A stretch of DNA of 64,000 nucleotides from a virus. Where the stretch lies: positions 47,100-111,099 of the IMG/VR virus record IMGVR_UViG_3300049255_000272. The stretch is one strand, 5' to 3'. Under the pieces are notes generated by a model. It was not told the origin of the DNA and made no database searches. It saw only the letters and a list, made by a program, of their open reading frames with translations. Every line of letters starts with the position of its first letter. Positions within the stretch are counted from its first letter, which is position 1. The position numbers and the translations under genes are program-made. This document shows positions 19,612-27,774 of this stretch, one piece after another.

Positions 19612-22050
19612 ATGGTGGCTCCCATCTCCGTGTGCCTCATCGTTCGCGATGAGCACGGCCAACTCGAGAACTGCCTCAAGTCAATCCGCCCGCACGTCGC
19701 CGAGCTGATCGTCGTCGACACGGGCTCCGAAGACAACTCGGTCGAAATCGCGCGCAAGTACGCGGATTTTGTCGAGACGTATACGGAGTGCAATGCCCCG
19801 GCAACGAGGACGCCCGAGAATCCGAATGGTCTGATTCTACGTTTCGATCAGGCCCGGAACCGTGCTTTCAGCCACGCCAAGCAGCCTTGGGTGATGTGGA
19901 TAGACGGCGACGACGAGGTGGTCGGCGCCGAGAATCTAGGGAGTCTCGTCGAGGAATATGACCGGGCGCGCAACGGCCAGCCGTCGCTGGTCATGATGCC
20001 GTACGAGTACAGCCGGGACCACGCGGGAAACGTGAACATGGTCCACGAGCGCGAGAGGCTCGTGACCCCGCGGCAGCATTTCGAGTGGCGCGGGTGGGTG
20101 CACGAAGTCCTTTGCCCGCTCGGCGCAGACGTCCGCCAGCACACCAACCGGGTGAAGATCGTCCACCACCGGAACGCGGCCCACAAGAAGATGGAGCCGG
20201 GCCGGAATCTGCGCATTCTCCGCAAGCAGTACGAGGTTTGTGGAGACAAGGACGCTCGGCACCTCTACTACCTCGGGATGGAGTGCGGCAACAACGGCCT
20301 CATCGACGAGGCCATCAAGTGGCTGGCTCTGTACATGGACAAGTCCGGTTGGGACGACGAGCGCTGGCAGGCAGCGCAGCTCGTCGCCAACCACTACATG
20401 AACCGAGCCGAATACGAGAAAGCGATTGAGTGGGGATTCAAGGCTATCCTCATTCGCGAGGACTGGGGTGAAGGCTACTTCACCGTCGCCAAGGGTTGCT
20501 ACTTCATGGCCCAGCGAGGCAACAACGCTCATCGCTGGTGGCAGCGGTGCGTGCATTACGCGCGCATGGGCCTGGACAAGCCTCCGACTGCAACGACTCT
20601 CTTCGTGAACCCGCTCGAGCGCAACTTCGAGATCCACAGGTATTACAACCTGGCGCTGAGCAAGATAGGCGACACGAAGGGTGCAGTCGAGAGCATCAAG
20701 AAGGCTCTCCAAGTCTTTCCGAACGACGAGCAGCTCAATCTCAACAAGCGCGTCTTCGAAGAGTACGACGCGGTCGAGGAATACAAGCAGAAGCTCAATC
20801 GACTTGTCGAACTCGGCAAGATTACGAAGGAAGTCCGCGACTTTCTCGAAGCCACGCAGCGGGAGAACAAGATCCCGGCGCCTCAGGGCCCGAAGCCTGT
20901 CGAACAATCGCAAGCACCGGACGGAAAGCTCGACATCGTCTTCTATGTCGGCCGCGGCGTCGAGGCTTGGAACCCGGAAACGGCCAAGCTCAATGGCATC
21001 GGAGGATCCGAGACCGCCGTCATCGAAATGGGTCGTCGCCTTGCGGCGCGAGGCCACCGCGTGCGCGTCTTCGGCGACTGCAGCCCGCGCAATAGCAACA
21101 AAACGCTCGAGTACACGTTCGACGGAGTGCAGTATCTCGACGTCAACAAGTACAAGGACCTGTCGTGCGACGTACTCATCACGTCGCGGCGCCCTGAGGC
21201 TGTCGACGCCCACCACAACGTCAGATGGAAGCACTCAGTTCTTTGGGTGCACGACATCCACTGCGGCGACTCTCTGAACCAAGAGCGCGCTGGCAAGATC
21301 GACCGTATCCTCGCGCTCTCTGACTGGCACCGCCAGAATCTGTTGTCGAGGTACAACTGGCTGCCTCCGCAGAAGGTGCAGAAGACGAGAAACGGCATCG
21401 ATTTGTCGCGCTTCGATCAGAAGCACGAGCGCAGTCCGCATCGAATCGTCTATTCCTCGAGTCCAGATCGCGGGCTCGACGCGCTCTTCGACATCTGGCC
21501 GCGACTGCGTGAGCGTGTGCCCGACGCTGAGCTGCACATCTACTACGGTTTCCAGACTTGGGAAGCCTGCGCCGATAATGCGCAGCGCCTGACCATCATC
21601 AGCCTAAAGAATTCAATCGAAAAATTCAAGAATCAGGGCGTTTTCTACCACGGTCGCGTGTCGCAAGAAGAGCTTGCGCGCGAGATGCTCAAGAGCGGAG
21701 TCTGGGCCTACCCGACTTGGTTCTCCGAAACCTCGTGCATCACAGCCATGGAGGCGCAGGCCGCCGGTCTCCGCATGGTGACTACTCCACTCGCCGCACT
21801 CAACGAGACGGTCGGCGATCGCGGCACCATGGTCCATGGCGATTGGAAGAACGCTGACTTCCAAAACCGGTTCCTCGATGCGACTGTGGCGGCTCTGCTG
21901 AAGGATGGCGACGCGGATAGGCTCGAGCTACAGCTTTACGCCACCGAGCACTTTGGCTGGGATGACCTCGCCAAAGATTGGGAAGAAATGCTTCTCCAAG
22001 GCGTGGACTCAGATCTGGAACTCCCCGAATACCAGGCGGCTGCACAATGA
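19612..22050 (+). CDS. Bifunctional glycosyltransferase: GT2 - TPR - GT4 fusion
   Basis: The protein has 812 residues from the ATG at 19612, which places the GT2 strand (MVAPISVCLIVRDE) at the N-terminus as usual. Residues 1 to about 195 form a GT2 (GT-A) domain, with LIVVDTGSEDNS and the metal-binding acidic motif WIDGDDE. A helical TPR-like region follows to about residue 430 (HLYYLGMECGNNGLIDEAIK and similar). The C-terminal part is a GT4-like GT-B domain with NGIGGSET in its N-lobe, SSSPDRGLDALF in the C-lobe and ETSCITAMEAQAAG in the nucleotide-sugar region. It would transfer sugars from nucleotide donors in the cytoplasm. It opens the glycan gene run and overlaps the next gene by ATGA. 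The acceptor is unknown; the adjacent collagen-like proteins are a candidate. Confidence 0.85.
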   Translation: MVAPISVCLIVRDEHGQLENCLKSIRPHVAELIVVDTGSEDNSVEIARKYADFVETYTECNAPATRTPENPNGLILRFDQARNRAFSHAKQPWVMWIDGDDEVVGAENLGSLVEEYDRARNGQPSLVMMPYEYSRDHAGNVNMVHERERLVTPRQHFEWRGWVHEVLCPLGADVRQHTNRVKIVHHRNAAHKKMEPGRNLRILRKQYEVCGDKDARHLYYLGMECGNNGLIDEAIKWLALYMDKSGWDDERWQAAQLVANHYMNRAEYEKAIEWGFKAILIREDWGEGYFTVAKGCYFMAQRGNNAHRWWQRCVHYARMGLDKPPTATTLFVNPLERNFEIHRYYNLALSKIGDTKGAVESIKKALQVFPNDEQLNLNKRVFEEYDAVEEYKQKLNRLVELGKITKEVRDFLEATQRENKIPAPQGPKPVEQSQAPDGKLDIVFYVGRGVEAWNPETAKLNGIGGSETAVIEMGRRLAARGHRVRVFGDCSPRNSNKTLEYTFDGVQYLDVNKYKDLSCDVLITSRRPEAVDAHHNVRWKHSVLWVHDIHCGDSLNQERAGKIDRILALSDWHRQNLLSRYNWLPPQKVQKTRNGIDLSRFDQKHERSPHRIVYSSSPDRGLDALFDIWPRLRERVPDAELHIYYGFQTWEACADNAQRLTIISLKNSIEKFKNQGVFYHGRVSQEELAREMLKSGVWAYPTWFSETSCITAMEAQAAGLRMVTTPLAALNETVGDRGTMVHGDWKNADFQNRFLDATVAALLKDGDADRLELQLYATEHFGWDDLAKDWEEMLLQGVDSDLELPEYQAAAQ

Positions 22051-22541
22051 GCGTTTTCGAAATTACAAGACCAACAAATGCTCCATGCGAAGATTGTCGC
22101 GATCGCAAAGCCAAAGGTCTCACTCCCTGGAAGTGCGGGTTCCATCTCGACAAACAACGTGTGAATGTCGAGAATTATCAGAAACGACATCCTGAGAGAG
22201 TGAAGGCTAGGAGAGCAGCTCGAGACCCAGAGGATAAAAAACAAGCAGATCTCCGTTGGAAGGAGAAGCATCCTAACTATCCGTTAGTTCGGAGCCTTCA
22301 GCGTCGAAATCTCACTGTTGAAGAATATGAGCAGATGCTCGCAGCTCAGAATGGTGTATGTGCAATCTGCGAACGAAAGTGCACGAAATTCAAGCGTCTA
22401 AGCGTGGATCATGATCATCTGACTCAGATCATTCGAGGTCTCCTCTGCGATAGATGCAATAATGGACTTGCGCGCTTTCTGGATAACATCCAGCTTCTCA
22501 AAGCCGCTATTAGGTATCTGGAGAAGTTCATATGCGCATAA
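22047..22541 (+). CDS. HNH homing endonuclease, endonuclease VII-like
   Basis: The start is taken at the ATG of the ATGA overlap (22047), giving 164 residues; an in-frame upstream ATG would lie deep in the glycosyltransferase gene. An N-terminal CEDCRDRK..KCGFH segment may be a zinc finger. The C-terminal domain repeats the pattern of the 15614 protein: NGVCAICERK, LSVDHDHLT (catalytic His), IIRGLLCDRCN and AIRYLEK. It is more AT-rich than its neighbours, a sign of transfer. It overlaps the UDP-xylose synthase start by 10 bases, and its YLEK codons provide GGAG (22520-22523) 8 bases before that ATG. It interrupts an otherwise continuous glycan operon without breaking any gene. Confidence 0.85.
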   Translation: MSVFEITRPTNAPCEDCRDRKAKGLTPWKCGFHLDKQRVNVENYQKRHPERVKARRAARDPEDKKQADLRWKEKHPNYPLVRSLQRRNLTVEEYEQMLAAQNGVCAICERKCTKFKRLSVDHDHLTQIIRGLLCDRCNNGLARFLDNIQLLKAAIRYLEKFICA

Positions 22542-23500
22542 TTGTCACAGGAGGCGCGGGTTTCATCGGAAGTCACCTCTGCGAATTTCTGCTCGCGCAG
22601 AAACACGAGGTCGTCTGCATCGACAATATGTTCACCTCTCACCGGGAGAACATCGCTCACCTGTTCGACCATCGGGACTTCGAGTTCTACCGGCACGACG
22701 TCTGCGACCCGTGGCACATCGAGTGTGACCAGATTTACCATCTGGCCTGCCCTGCGAGCCCGGTGCACTACCAACGCAACCCGGTGCGGACCATCGAGAC
22801 TGCGATGATGGGCACGCGCAACGCGCTCGAGTGCGCGCGCAACACCCGGGCACGTCTCCTCATCACGTCGACTTCCGAAGTCTACGGCGACCCCGAGGTG
22901 CATCCGCAGAAGGAGAGCTACTGGGGTCACGTCAATCCGCTCGGGCCGCGTGCCTGCTATGACGAGGGCAAGCGCATCGGCGAGAGTCTCGCGGTCGCCT
23001 GGGCCAACCAGTACGGCACCGACGTTCGCATCGCGCGACTCTTCAACACCTACGGTCCACGGATGGCTTTCCGTGACGGCCGGCTCATTCCGAACTTCAT
23101 CCTGCAGGCCATGCAGAAAGAGCCGCTGACGGTCTACGGCGACGGAAGCCAGACCAGGAGCTTCTGCTACGTCTCGGATACCGTCGATGCACTCGTGAAG
23201 CTCATGGAGGTCAACTTCCGAGCCATCAAGAACGTCGATGTGGACACACTCCATCAGCGCATCCCGGTGGTCAACATCGGCAACCCCGACGAGCGTACCA
23301 TCAAGAGTGTGGCCATGGATGTCATCTCCGCTTTCGGCGGAGAGGGCGACATCGTCATGAAGCCATTGCCCACGGATGATCCGAAGCAGCGTTGCCCGGA
23401 CATCGCGCTCGCCAAGAAATTCTTGGGCTGGGAACCGAAAGTGCCGTACGATCAGGGCATCGCCAAGACGATTGCCTGGTATCTCAAGAGGGGAATCTGA
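22532..23500 (+). CDS. UDP-glucuronate decarboxylase (UDP-xylose synthase)
   Basis: The 322-residue extended short-chain dehydrogenase converts UDP-glucuronate to UDP-xylose and CO2 through an NAD-bound 4-keto intermediate. The NAD-binding motif is at residues 6-16 (TGGAGFIGSHL), with Asp31 at the end of strand 2. Family signature stretches are present: CPASPVHYQ.NP (73-84), STSEVYGDPEVHPQ (113-126), and catalytic Tyr143-xxx-Lys147 in ACYDEGKR. FNTYGPRM and VYGDGSQTRSFCYV follow. The length matches soluble bacterial enzymes, so it looks complete. It works directly after the UDP-glucose dehydrogenase encoded at 29351. The ribosome binding site lies within the preceding endonuclease gene. Other epimerases of the superfamily lack this exact signature set, so the call is firm. 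Confidence 0.88.
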   Translation: MRIIVTGGAGFIGSHLCEFLLAQKHEVVCIDNMFTSHRENIAHLFDHRDFEFYRHDVCDPWHIECDQIYHLACPASPVHYQRNPVRTIETAMMGTRNALECARNTRARLLITSTSEVYGDPEVHPQKESYWGHVNPLGPRACYDEGKRIGESLAVAWANQYGTDVRIARLFNTYGPRMAFRDGRLIPNFILQAMQKEPLTVYGDGSQTRSFCYVSDTVDALVKLMEVNFRAIKNVDVDTLHQRIPVVNIGNPDERTIKSVAMDVISAFGGEGDIVMKPLPTDDPKQRCPDIALAKKFLGWEPKVPYDQGIAKTIAWYLKRGI

Positions 23501-25770
23501 TGGGCTCCATCGTTCACGCAATTCTGTCACCCGACGCTGCCAGCGGATACACGATGGACGTGCTGAACCCGCTGTCTGACAGCGTGGGTGGTGGGTGTCG
23601 CGCTGCGTTCCTCAATTTGGTCAAAGAGCTGCCGAAGTACGGGCACCAGGTTCGGGCGTTTTCGCTCTTTCGGACACCCGCTTCGATCAACAACGTCCAA
23701 TACTTTCCGCTTGATCAACTAGACAAGCATGGGCACCCGAACGTCATGTGGGCGCAGTATGACGCCCGGCCTCTTCGCGGCAGGTGGGGCTGTCTCCGGA
23801 TTGCATCTCACCACAGCTACCTCATTGAGGGTCTGGCTGCATTCGAACACACGGATGTCAATACCGCGCCGAGCCAGGCAGCATTGGAGACTCTGAAGGC
23901 ATTCTGGGCTCCATGGGCGGATTGGCGTGTCCTTCCGAACGCGGTAGAGGCTGTCCCGGATTGGAACCCAGTCTCTGGGCGCGTCGTCTATCACACGTCA
24001 GCAGGGCGCGGCCTGCATCTTCTTGCGCAGATGTGGCCAGAAATCAAGGCTCGAGTCCCGCACGCCACTCTCCACGTGATCAGCGACCTCGATAAGCTCT
24101 ACGCACACGTGGACCGTCGCGGCATCGAGAACTCCGAGATCAGCAGGCGAGTCCGCGCTCTCAAGCAGAACCTGGAACTTGCTCAGAAGGCTGGTGGCGT
24201 CACCCTGATGGCCAACCTTCCTCGCACCGAGGTTCTGAAGGAGCTGTCGGCAGCCAGTGTATTCGCCTTTCCCTGCTCGGTCGTTTCCCCGTGCGAGACA
24301 TTTTCCGTCAGCATCATGGAATGCTGCAAGATCGGTATTCCCGTCGTCCTGACCCCGCAGGATGCACTGGAATCCATCTACAAGGACCATGTCTACATGG
24401 TCCCCGGTCCGGCTGAGAAGAGCCTGGCTCCGTTTACCGATGCGGTAGTGAAAGTCCTGCAAGACAGTGATGTGTCCAAGCATTACTCGGCGCTCGGCCG
24501 AGAACTGGCCAAGCAATATACGTACGAAAAAGCCGGAAAGGTCCTGAGCGACATCATCTGCCAGAACACCGGATTCGTCCCGATTGTCACGACTACGCCA
24601 CCGCCCGAGCCCCCGCCCCAGCCCTCGAATGATGTCCCTGGCTACCAGCCGAGCGATGCACCGGACCCAAAGCCAGCTCCCACGTCATCGTCACGCAAGA
24701 AGATCGCTTTCTTGCTCGACCCGTGGGCGGCGGTTCGACCAATCAATCCAGAAGTCCTGTTCACAGACCCTCGGGGACTGACAGGTTCCGAGATCACGAA
24801 CTTGATGCAGGCCATTGAAATGGGGAGACAGGGTCACGATGTGACCATGTACTCGAACTTCAGCCAGAACTTCTCGGCTCATGGCATTCAGTTCGCCAGG
24901 TGGGACCGCTGGCAGCAGGAAGCGAAACAGGATTGGTACGCGGCCTTCGCGACCATTCACCCCGGTGGCTTCCAACATATGAATAAGGGGCCGCTGCGTA
25001 TTTTCAATCAGCAAGTCAACGATTTCGGATACTGCCATGGATGGGAGCAGTATACGGACATCGTGACCGCCCTGTCGCACGCGCACCAGAAGCATCTGTC
25101 GCAGTTCAGCCAGTTCAAGGACTGGCGGATTCTACCCAATGGATGCGACCCATCAGTTTACTACGAGTTCCCGAGGAATAACCACAAGCTGGTGTATGCC
25201 TCAAGTCCTGATCGTGGTCTTCACTGGCTCCTGGAACTTTTCCCGCGCCTGAAGAAGCGTGTCCCCGACGTGGAATGCCACGTCTATTATCACATCCAGG
25301 ACAACGCCGTTCAGATCTACGAACAGCTGGGTGAGAAGGAACTGGCCAACAGGTACAAATACATCAACATGGCGGTCAGCCAGCTCCAGGGCCGTGGGCT
25401 CTTCCATCACAAGAGCGTGTCTCGCTGCCAAATGGTGAAGGTTCTGTCCGAATCACGAATCCTCGCTTACACATGCGACCCGGTGCGGTTTACCGAAGGG
25501 TTCTCTTGCACAACTCTCGAAGGCGCCGTGTCCGGATGCCTCCCGGTAATCTGTGGTTCGGATGCGCTGGGCGAGATCTACGGGAACTTCGTGCCGACGA
25601 CTCCGGCACCGTACGCGAAGAATAAGGACCACTACTTCGACAACCTGCTCAGGTTCTTGACTGATAACGAAGTCTACAAAGTGGCTCAGGCCAGGGGGCG
25701 AGAGATGGGCAAGACCCACAACTGGGCAGAGATCTCGAAGCAGGTCCGCTTGCTCATGGGGCTCACATGA
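23500..25770 (+). CDS. Double GT4 glycosyltransferase
   Basis: The ATG at 23500 overlaps the preceding stop (TGATG) and gives 756 residues; the longer frame from 23392 would run back through the UDP-xylose synthase gene. Two GT-B glycosyltransferase units are joined by a Pro-rich linker (residues about 368-405, with PPPEPPPQPS). Unit 1 contains YHTSAGRGLHLL and a late VSIMECCKIGIPVV. Unit 2 starts near KKIAFLLDPW and contains GLTGSE, YASSPDRGLHWLL and FSCTTLEGAVSGCLPV. Both have the E-x7-E-like region of GT4 enzymes, although unit 1 is more divergent. The RGL motif is shared with the flanking transferases, so all arose by duplication. The donor and acceptor are unknown. Confidence 0.8.
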   Translation: MGSIVHAILSPDAASGYTMDVLNPLSDSVGGGCRAAFLNLVKELPKYGHQVRAFSLFRTPASINNVQYFPLDQLDKHGHPNVMWAQYDARPLRGRWGCLRIASHHSYLIEGLAAFEHTDVNTAPSQAALETLKAFWAPWADWRVLPNAVEAVPDWNPVSGRVVYHTSAGRGLHLLAQMWPEIKARVPHATLHVISDLDKLYAHVDRRGIENSEISRRVRALKQNLELAQKAGGVTLMANLPRTEVLKELSAASVFAFPCSVVSPCETFSVSIMECCKIGIPVVLTPQDALESIYKDHVYMVPGPAEKSLAPFTDAVVKVLQDSDVSKHYSALGRELAKQYTYEKAGKVLSDIICQNTGFVPIVTTTPPPEPPPQPSNDVPGYQPSDAPDPKPAPTSSSRKKIAFLLDPWAAVRPINPEVLFTDPRGLTGSEITNLMQAIEMGRQGHDVTMYSNFSQNFSAHGIQFARWDRWQQEAKQDWYAAFATIHPGGFQHMNKGPLRIFNQQVNDFGYCHGWEQYTDIVTALSHAHQKHLSQFSQFKDWRILPNGCDPSVYYEFPRNNHKLVYASSPDRGLHWLLELFPRLKKRVPDVECHVYYHIQDNAVQIYEQLGEKELANRYKYINMAVSQLQGRGLFHHKSVSRCQMVKVLSESRILAYTCDPVRFTEGFSCTTLEGAVSGCLPVICGSDALGEIYGNFVPTTPAPYAKNKDHYFDNLLRFLTDNEVYKVAQARGREMGKTHNWAEISKQVRLLMGLT

Positions 25771-26900
25771 AACTCGGGTTCCTTTTCGGCCCCATCAGCG
25801 CAGGCACAACGTCGCCTCAGGGTCCTCGGCCCTTCGACTTCACGCGTATCAATCAGGACCCCCGCGGCCTGACGGGCACGGATGGCTCGTTCCTGTCGTA
25901 CGCGAAATTCATGGCTGCTCGAGGCCATGACGTGACTGTCTTCTGTGCGGAAAATCCCCAAACGATGATGTGGGGCCAGGTCAAAGTCCGCCCATATCCT
26001 GAGCGCGGATGCATCGACGAGACCTGGGATGCTGCGTTGACTTGGAACGAGCCCGCGGCGCTCGGTATTGTCAGCCCGAAAGTCGTACGAATCTGTGACA
26101 TGCAGTTCAACGACTTTTCGTATGTCAAAGGGCACGAGTATGCTTGGGTGGATGCGTTCGGCCCGGCTTCGACGTCGCTCGGTGAGCGATTGAAGACGAT
26201 GGGCCCGCCGGCCCACATCCCGTGGTACACCATGTACAACGGGTGCGACCCCACCGTCTACGATATGGCTCCGAAGGTGCCGGGTCGTTGCATTTACACA
26301 TCGTCGCCCGATCGCGGACTCCACCTGGTCCTTGACCAGTGGCCACGCATTCGCGAGGCTGTTCCCCATGCCGAGCTTCGAGTGTTTTATCACTCGATGG
26401 CCCATTGGTTCGAGAGCATCCCCGGGCTGATTAGTGCGCCTCAGGCCAATCTGCGTGAGCACGGTCGTCGAGCAATGTTCGTGCGCGACAGGCTCGACTT
26501 GCCGGGTGTCATTCACATCGGATCCATTTCCCGGGACCAGCTCGCGCTCGAGTACAGCGAGGCAATGGTTCTGGCCTATCCGTGCGATCCCTTCCAATAC
26601 ACGGAAGGGTATGGAGTAGCCATCATCGAGGGCTGCGCTTCAGGCGCAGTGCCGGTCATCTCTCGAGCGGATGCGCTTCCAGAAATCTATGAGGGTGCAT
26701 GCCCGATGGTCAATGCGCCGGCGAGCCATCACGGTCACGAGTGGGCCGACTTGGTCATCAAGCTCTTGAAGGACGAGCAAGAGCACAAGAAGTGGTGGGA
26801 TCTTGGCCGTGAACGCGCCAAGAAGTACGACTATCGAGTTCTCTGCGTCGAACTCGAGCGCATCATTCAGGACGTCAAAGCCAAGAAGGCTAGCCAATGA
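25767..26900 (+). CDS. GT4-family glycosyltransferase
   Basis: The 377-residue protein starts in an ATGA overlap with the preceding gene. It is a single GT-B fold: an N-lobe with KLGFLFGP, a DPRGLTGTDGSFL loop that matches the same loop in unit 2 of the preceding protein (DPRGLTGSE), then YNGCDPTVYD, YTSSPDRGLHLVLDQWPRI and the C-lobe YTEGYGVAIIEGCASGAVPV that usually binds the nucleotide sugar. The C-terminus is a Lys-rich helix. It is a cytosolic enzyme with no membrane segment. It is clearly a sister of the preceding gene and continues the same operon. Confidence 0.82.
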   Translation: MKLGFLFGPISAGTTSPQGPRPFDFTRINQDPRGLTGTDGSFLSYAKFMAARGHDVTVFCAENPQTMMWGQVKVRPYPERGCIDETWDAALTWNEPAALGIVSPKVVRICDMQFNDFSYVKGHEYAWVDAFGPASTSLGERLKTMGPPAHIPWYTMYNGCDPTVYDMAPKVPGRCIYTSSPDRGLHLVLDQWPRIREAVPHAELRVFYHSMAHWFESIPGLISAPQANLREHGRRAMFVRDRLDLPGVIHIGSISRDQLALEYSEAMVLAYPCDPFQYTEGYGVAIIEGCASGAVPVISRADALPEIYEGACPMVNAPASHHGHEWADLVIKLLKDEQEHKKWWDLGRERAKKYDYRVLCVELERIIQDVKAKKASQ

Positions 26901-27055
26901 ACAAGACAGTATGCCTGCGACCGATCGACGGACCGTCAGCGGATCGATGCAATCCGGTTCTGGTCGAGATCGTGTCTCAAGACGACGAAGACGACGACGG
27001 TCTCGAAGGATGCTGTGAGGAATGCGGTAATCCGATCACAAGGGGCCCGCGGTAG
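26897..27055 (+). CDS. Small Cys-rich acidic protein (52 aa)
   Basis: An ATGA overlap with the glycosyltransferase stop opens a 52-codon frame that ends with TAG at 27053-27055. The product has an acidic run (QDDEDDDGLEG) followed by CCEECGNPI, which resembles half of a zinc knuckle, and ends in ITRGPR. The translation-coupled start and sensible codon use argue for a real gene. The last 20 bases overlap the convergent FkbM gene. No family is recognised and the function is unknown. Confidence 0.5.
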   Translation: MNKTVCLRPIDGPSADRCNPVLVEIVSQDDEDDDGLEGCCEECGNPITRGPR

Positions 27056-27737
27056 TCCAGAACGCGTGGATCACCGCTCCGCGTGGAACCCGCTCGACTT
27101 TGTAGCCGAGATTCCATGATTCGATGATCTCCTGACATTGCTGGCTGAGTGATGGGTCGCGGAAGATGTGCTCCTCGATGAGCATCCGGGGCTTGCACCG
27201 CTTTATCAGCTCGGCCGCCCCTCGCAACATCTTAGCCTCGTGCCCCTCGATGTCGACCTTGATCATGTCGACCTTGTCCAGATTCCCCAAGACGCTGTCG
27301 AGCGGGACTAGCTTGAGCGGCTCGTGATACCCAGGGAAAGAATTCGAACCGGCAAGTCGAGGACCGAATACATCGATTCCCGTGATCTCCTCTTCTTTGT
27401 CTGAGGCTCCGACCCGCATGATGTGAATGTTGAAATCGGGGTTGATGGCGACGTTGGCTGCGAGGCAATTCGAGCAGAGCTTGTAGGGCTCGAAAGCCCA
27501 TACCTCCGCGCCCTGGACGGCTGCAGTCAGGGTATATCCTCCGCAGTTCGAACCCACGTCTATGACAACGTCACCCGGCTGGAAATGCCAGTGACGTTCG
27601 CGGACCTCTTTTTCGTCCTCGAACACCCACCATGTGTCATTGGACCTGTCCGGGTCGAGTCCTGTCTGCTCGCTCCAGTACACGAAGCTGAACTCTTTAC
27701 CGGCAAAAGACCCACGTCGAATCTCTGTCCCGATCAT
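27036..27737 (-). CDS. FkbM-family SAM-dependent methyltransferase
   Basis: The 233-residue class I methyltransferase has the SAM-binding loop VVIDVGSNCGGYT (residues 57-69), the acidic AFEPY (81-85) and the FkbM hallmark KVDIEGHEAKML (160-171). FkbM enzymes O-methylate sugars or polyketides, and in phages and surface-glycan loci they usually cap glycans. It lies on the opposite strand beside the glycosyltransferases, which supports a glycan role. Its start diverges from the radical SAM gene at 27775, leaving 37 bases for two promoters. The start context lacks a clear ribosome binding site. Confidence 0.8.
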   Translation of the reverse strand: MIGTEIRRGSFAGKEFSFVYWSEQTGLDPDRSNDTWWVFEDEKEVRERHWHFQPGDVVIDVGSNCGGYTLTAAVQGAEVWAFEPYKLCSNCLAANVAINPDFNIHIMRVGASDKEEEITGIDVFGPRLAGSNSFPGYHEPLKLVPLDSVLGNLDKVDMIKVDIEGHEAKMLRGAAELIKRCKPRMLIEEHIFRDPSLSQQCQEIIESWNLGYKVERVPRGAVIHAFWTTAGPL

Positions 27738-27774
27738 GGAGGACTATACAGAGTTCTAATCAGGCTTTTTCGGG

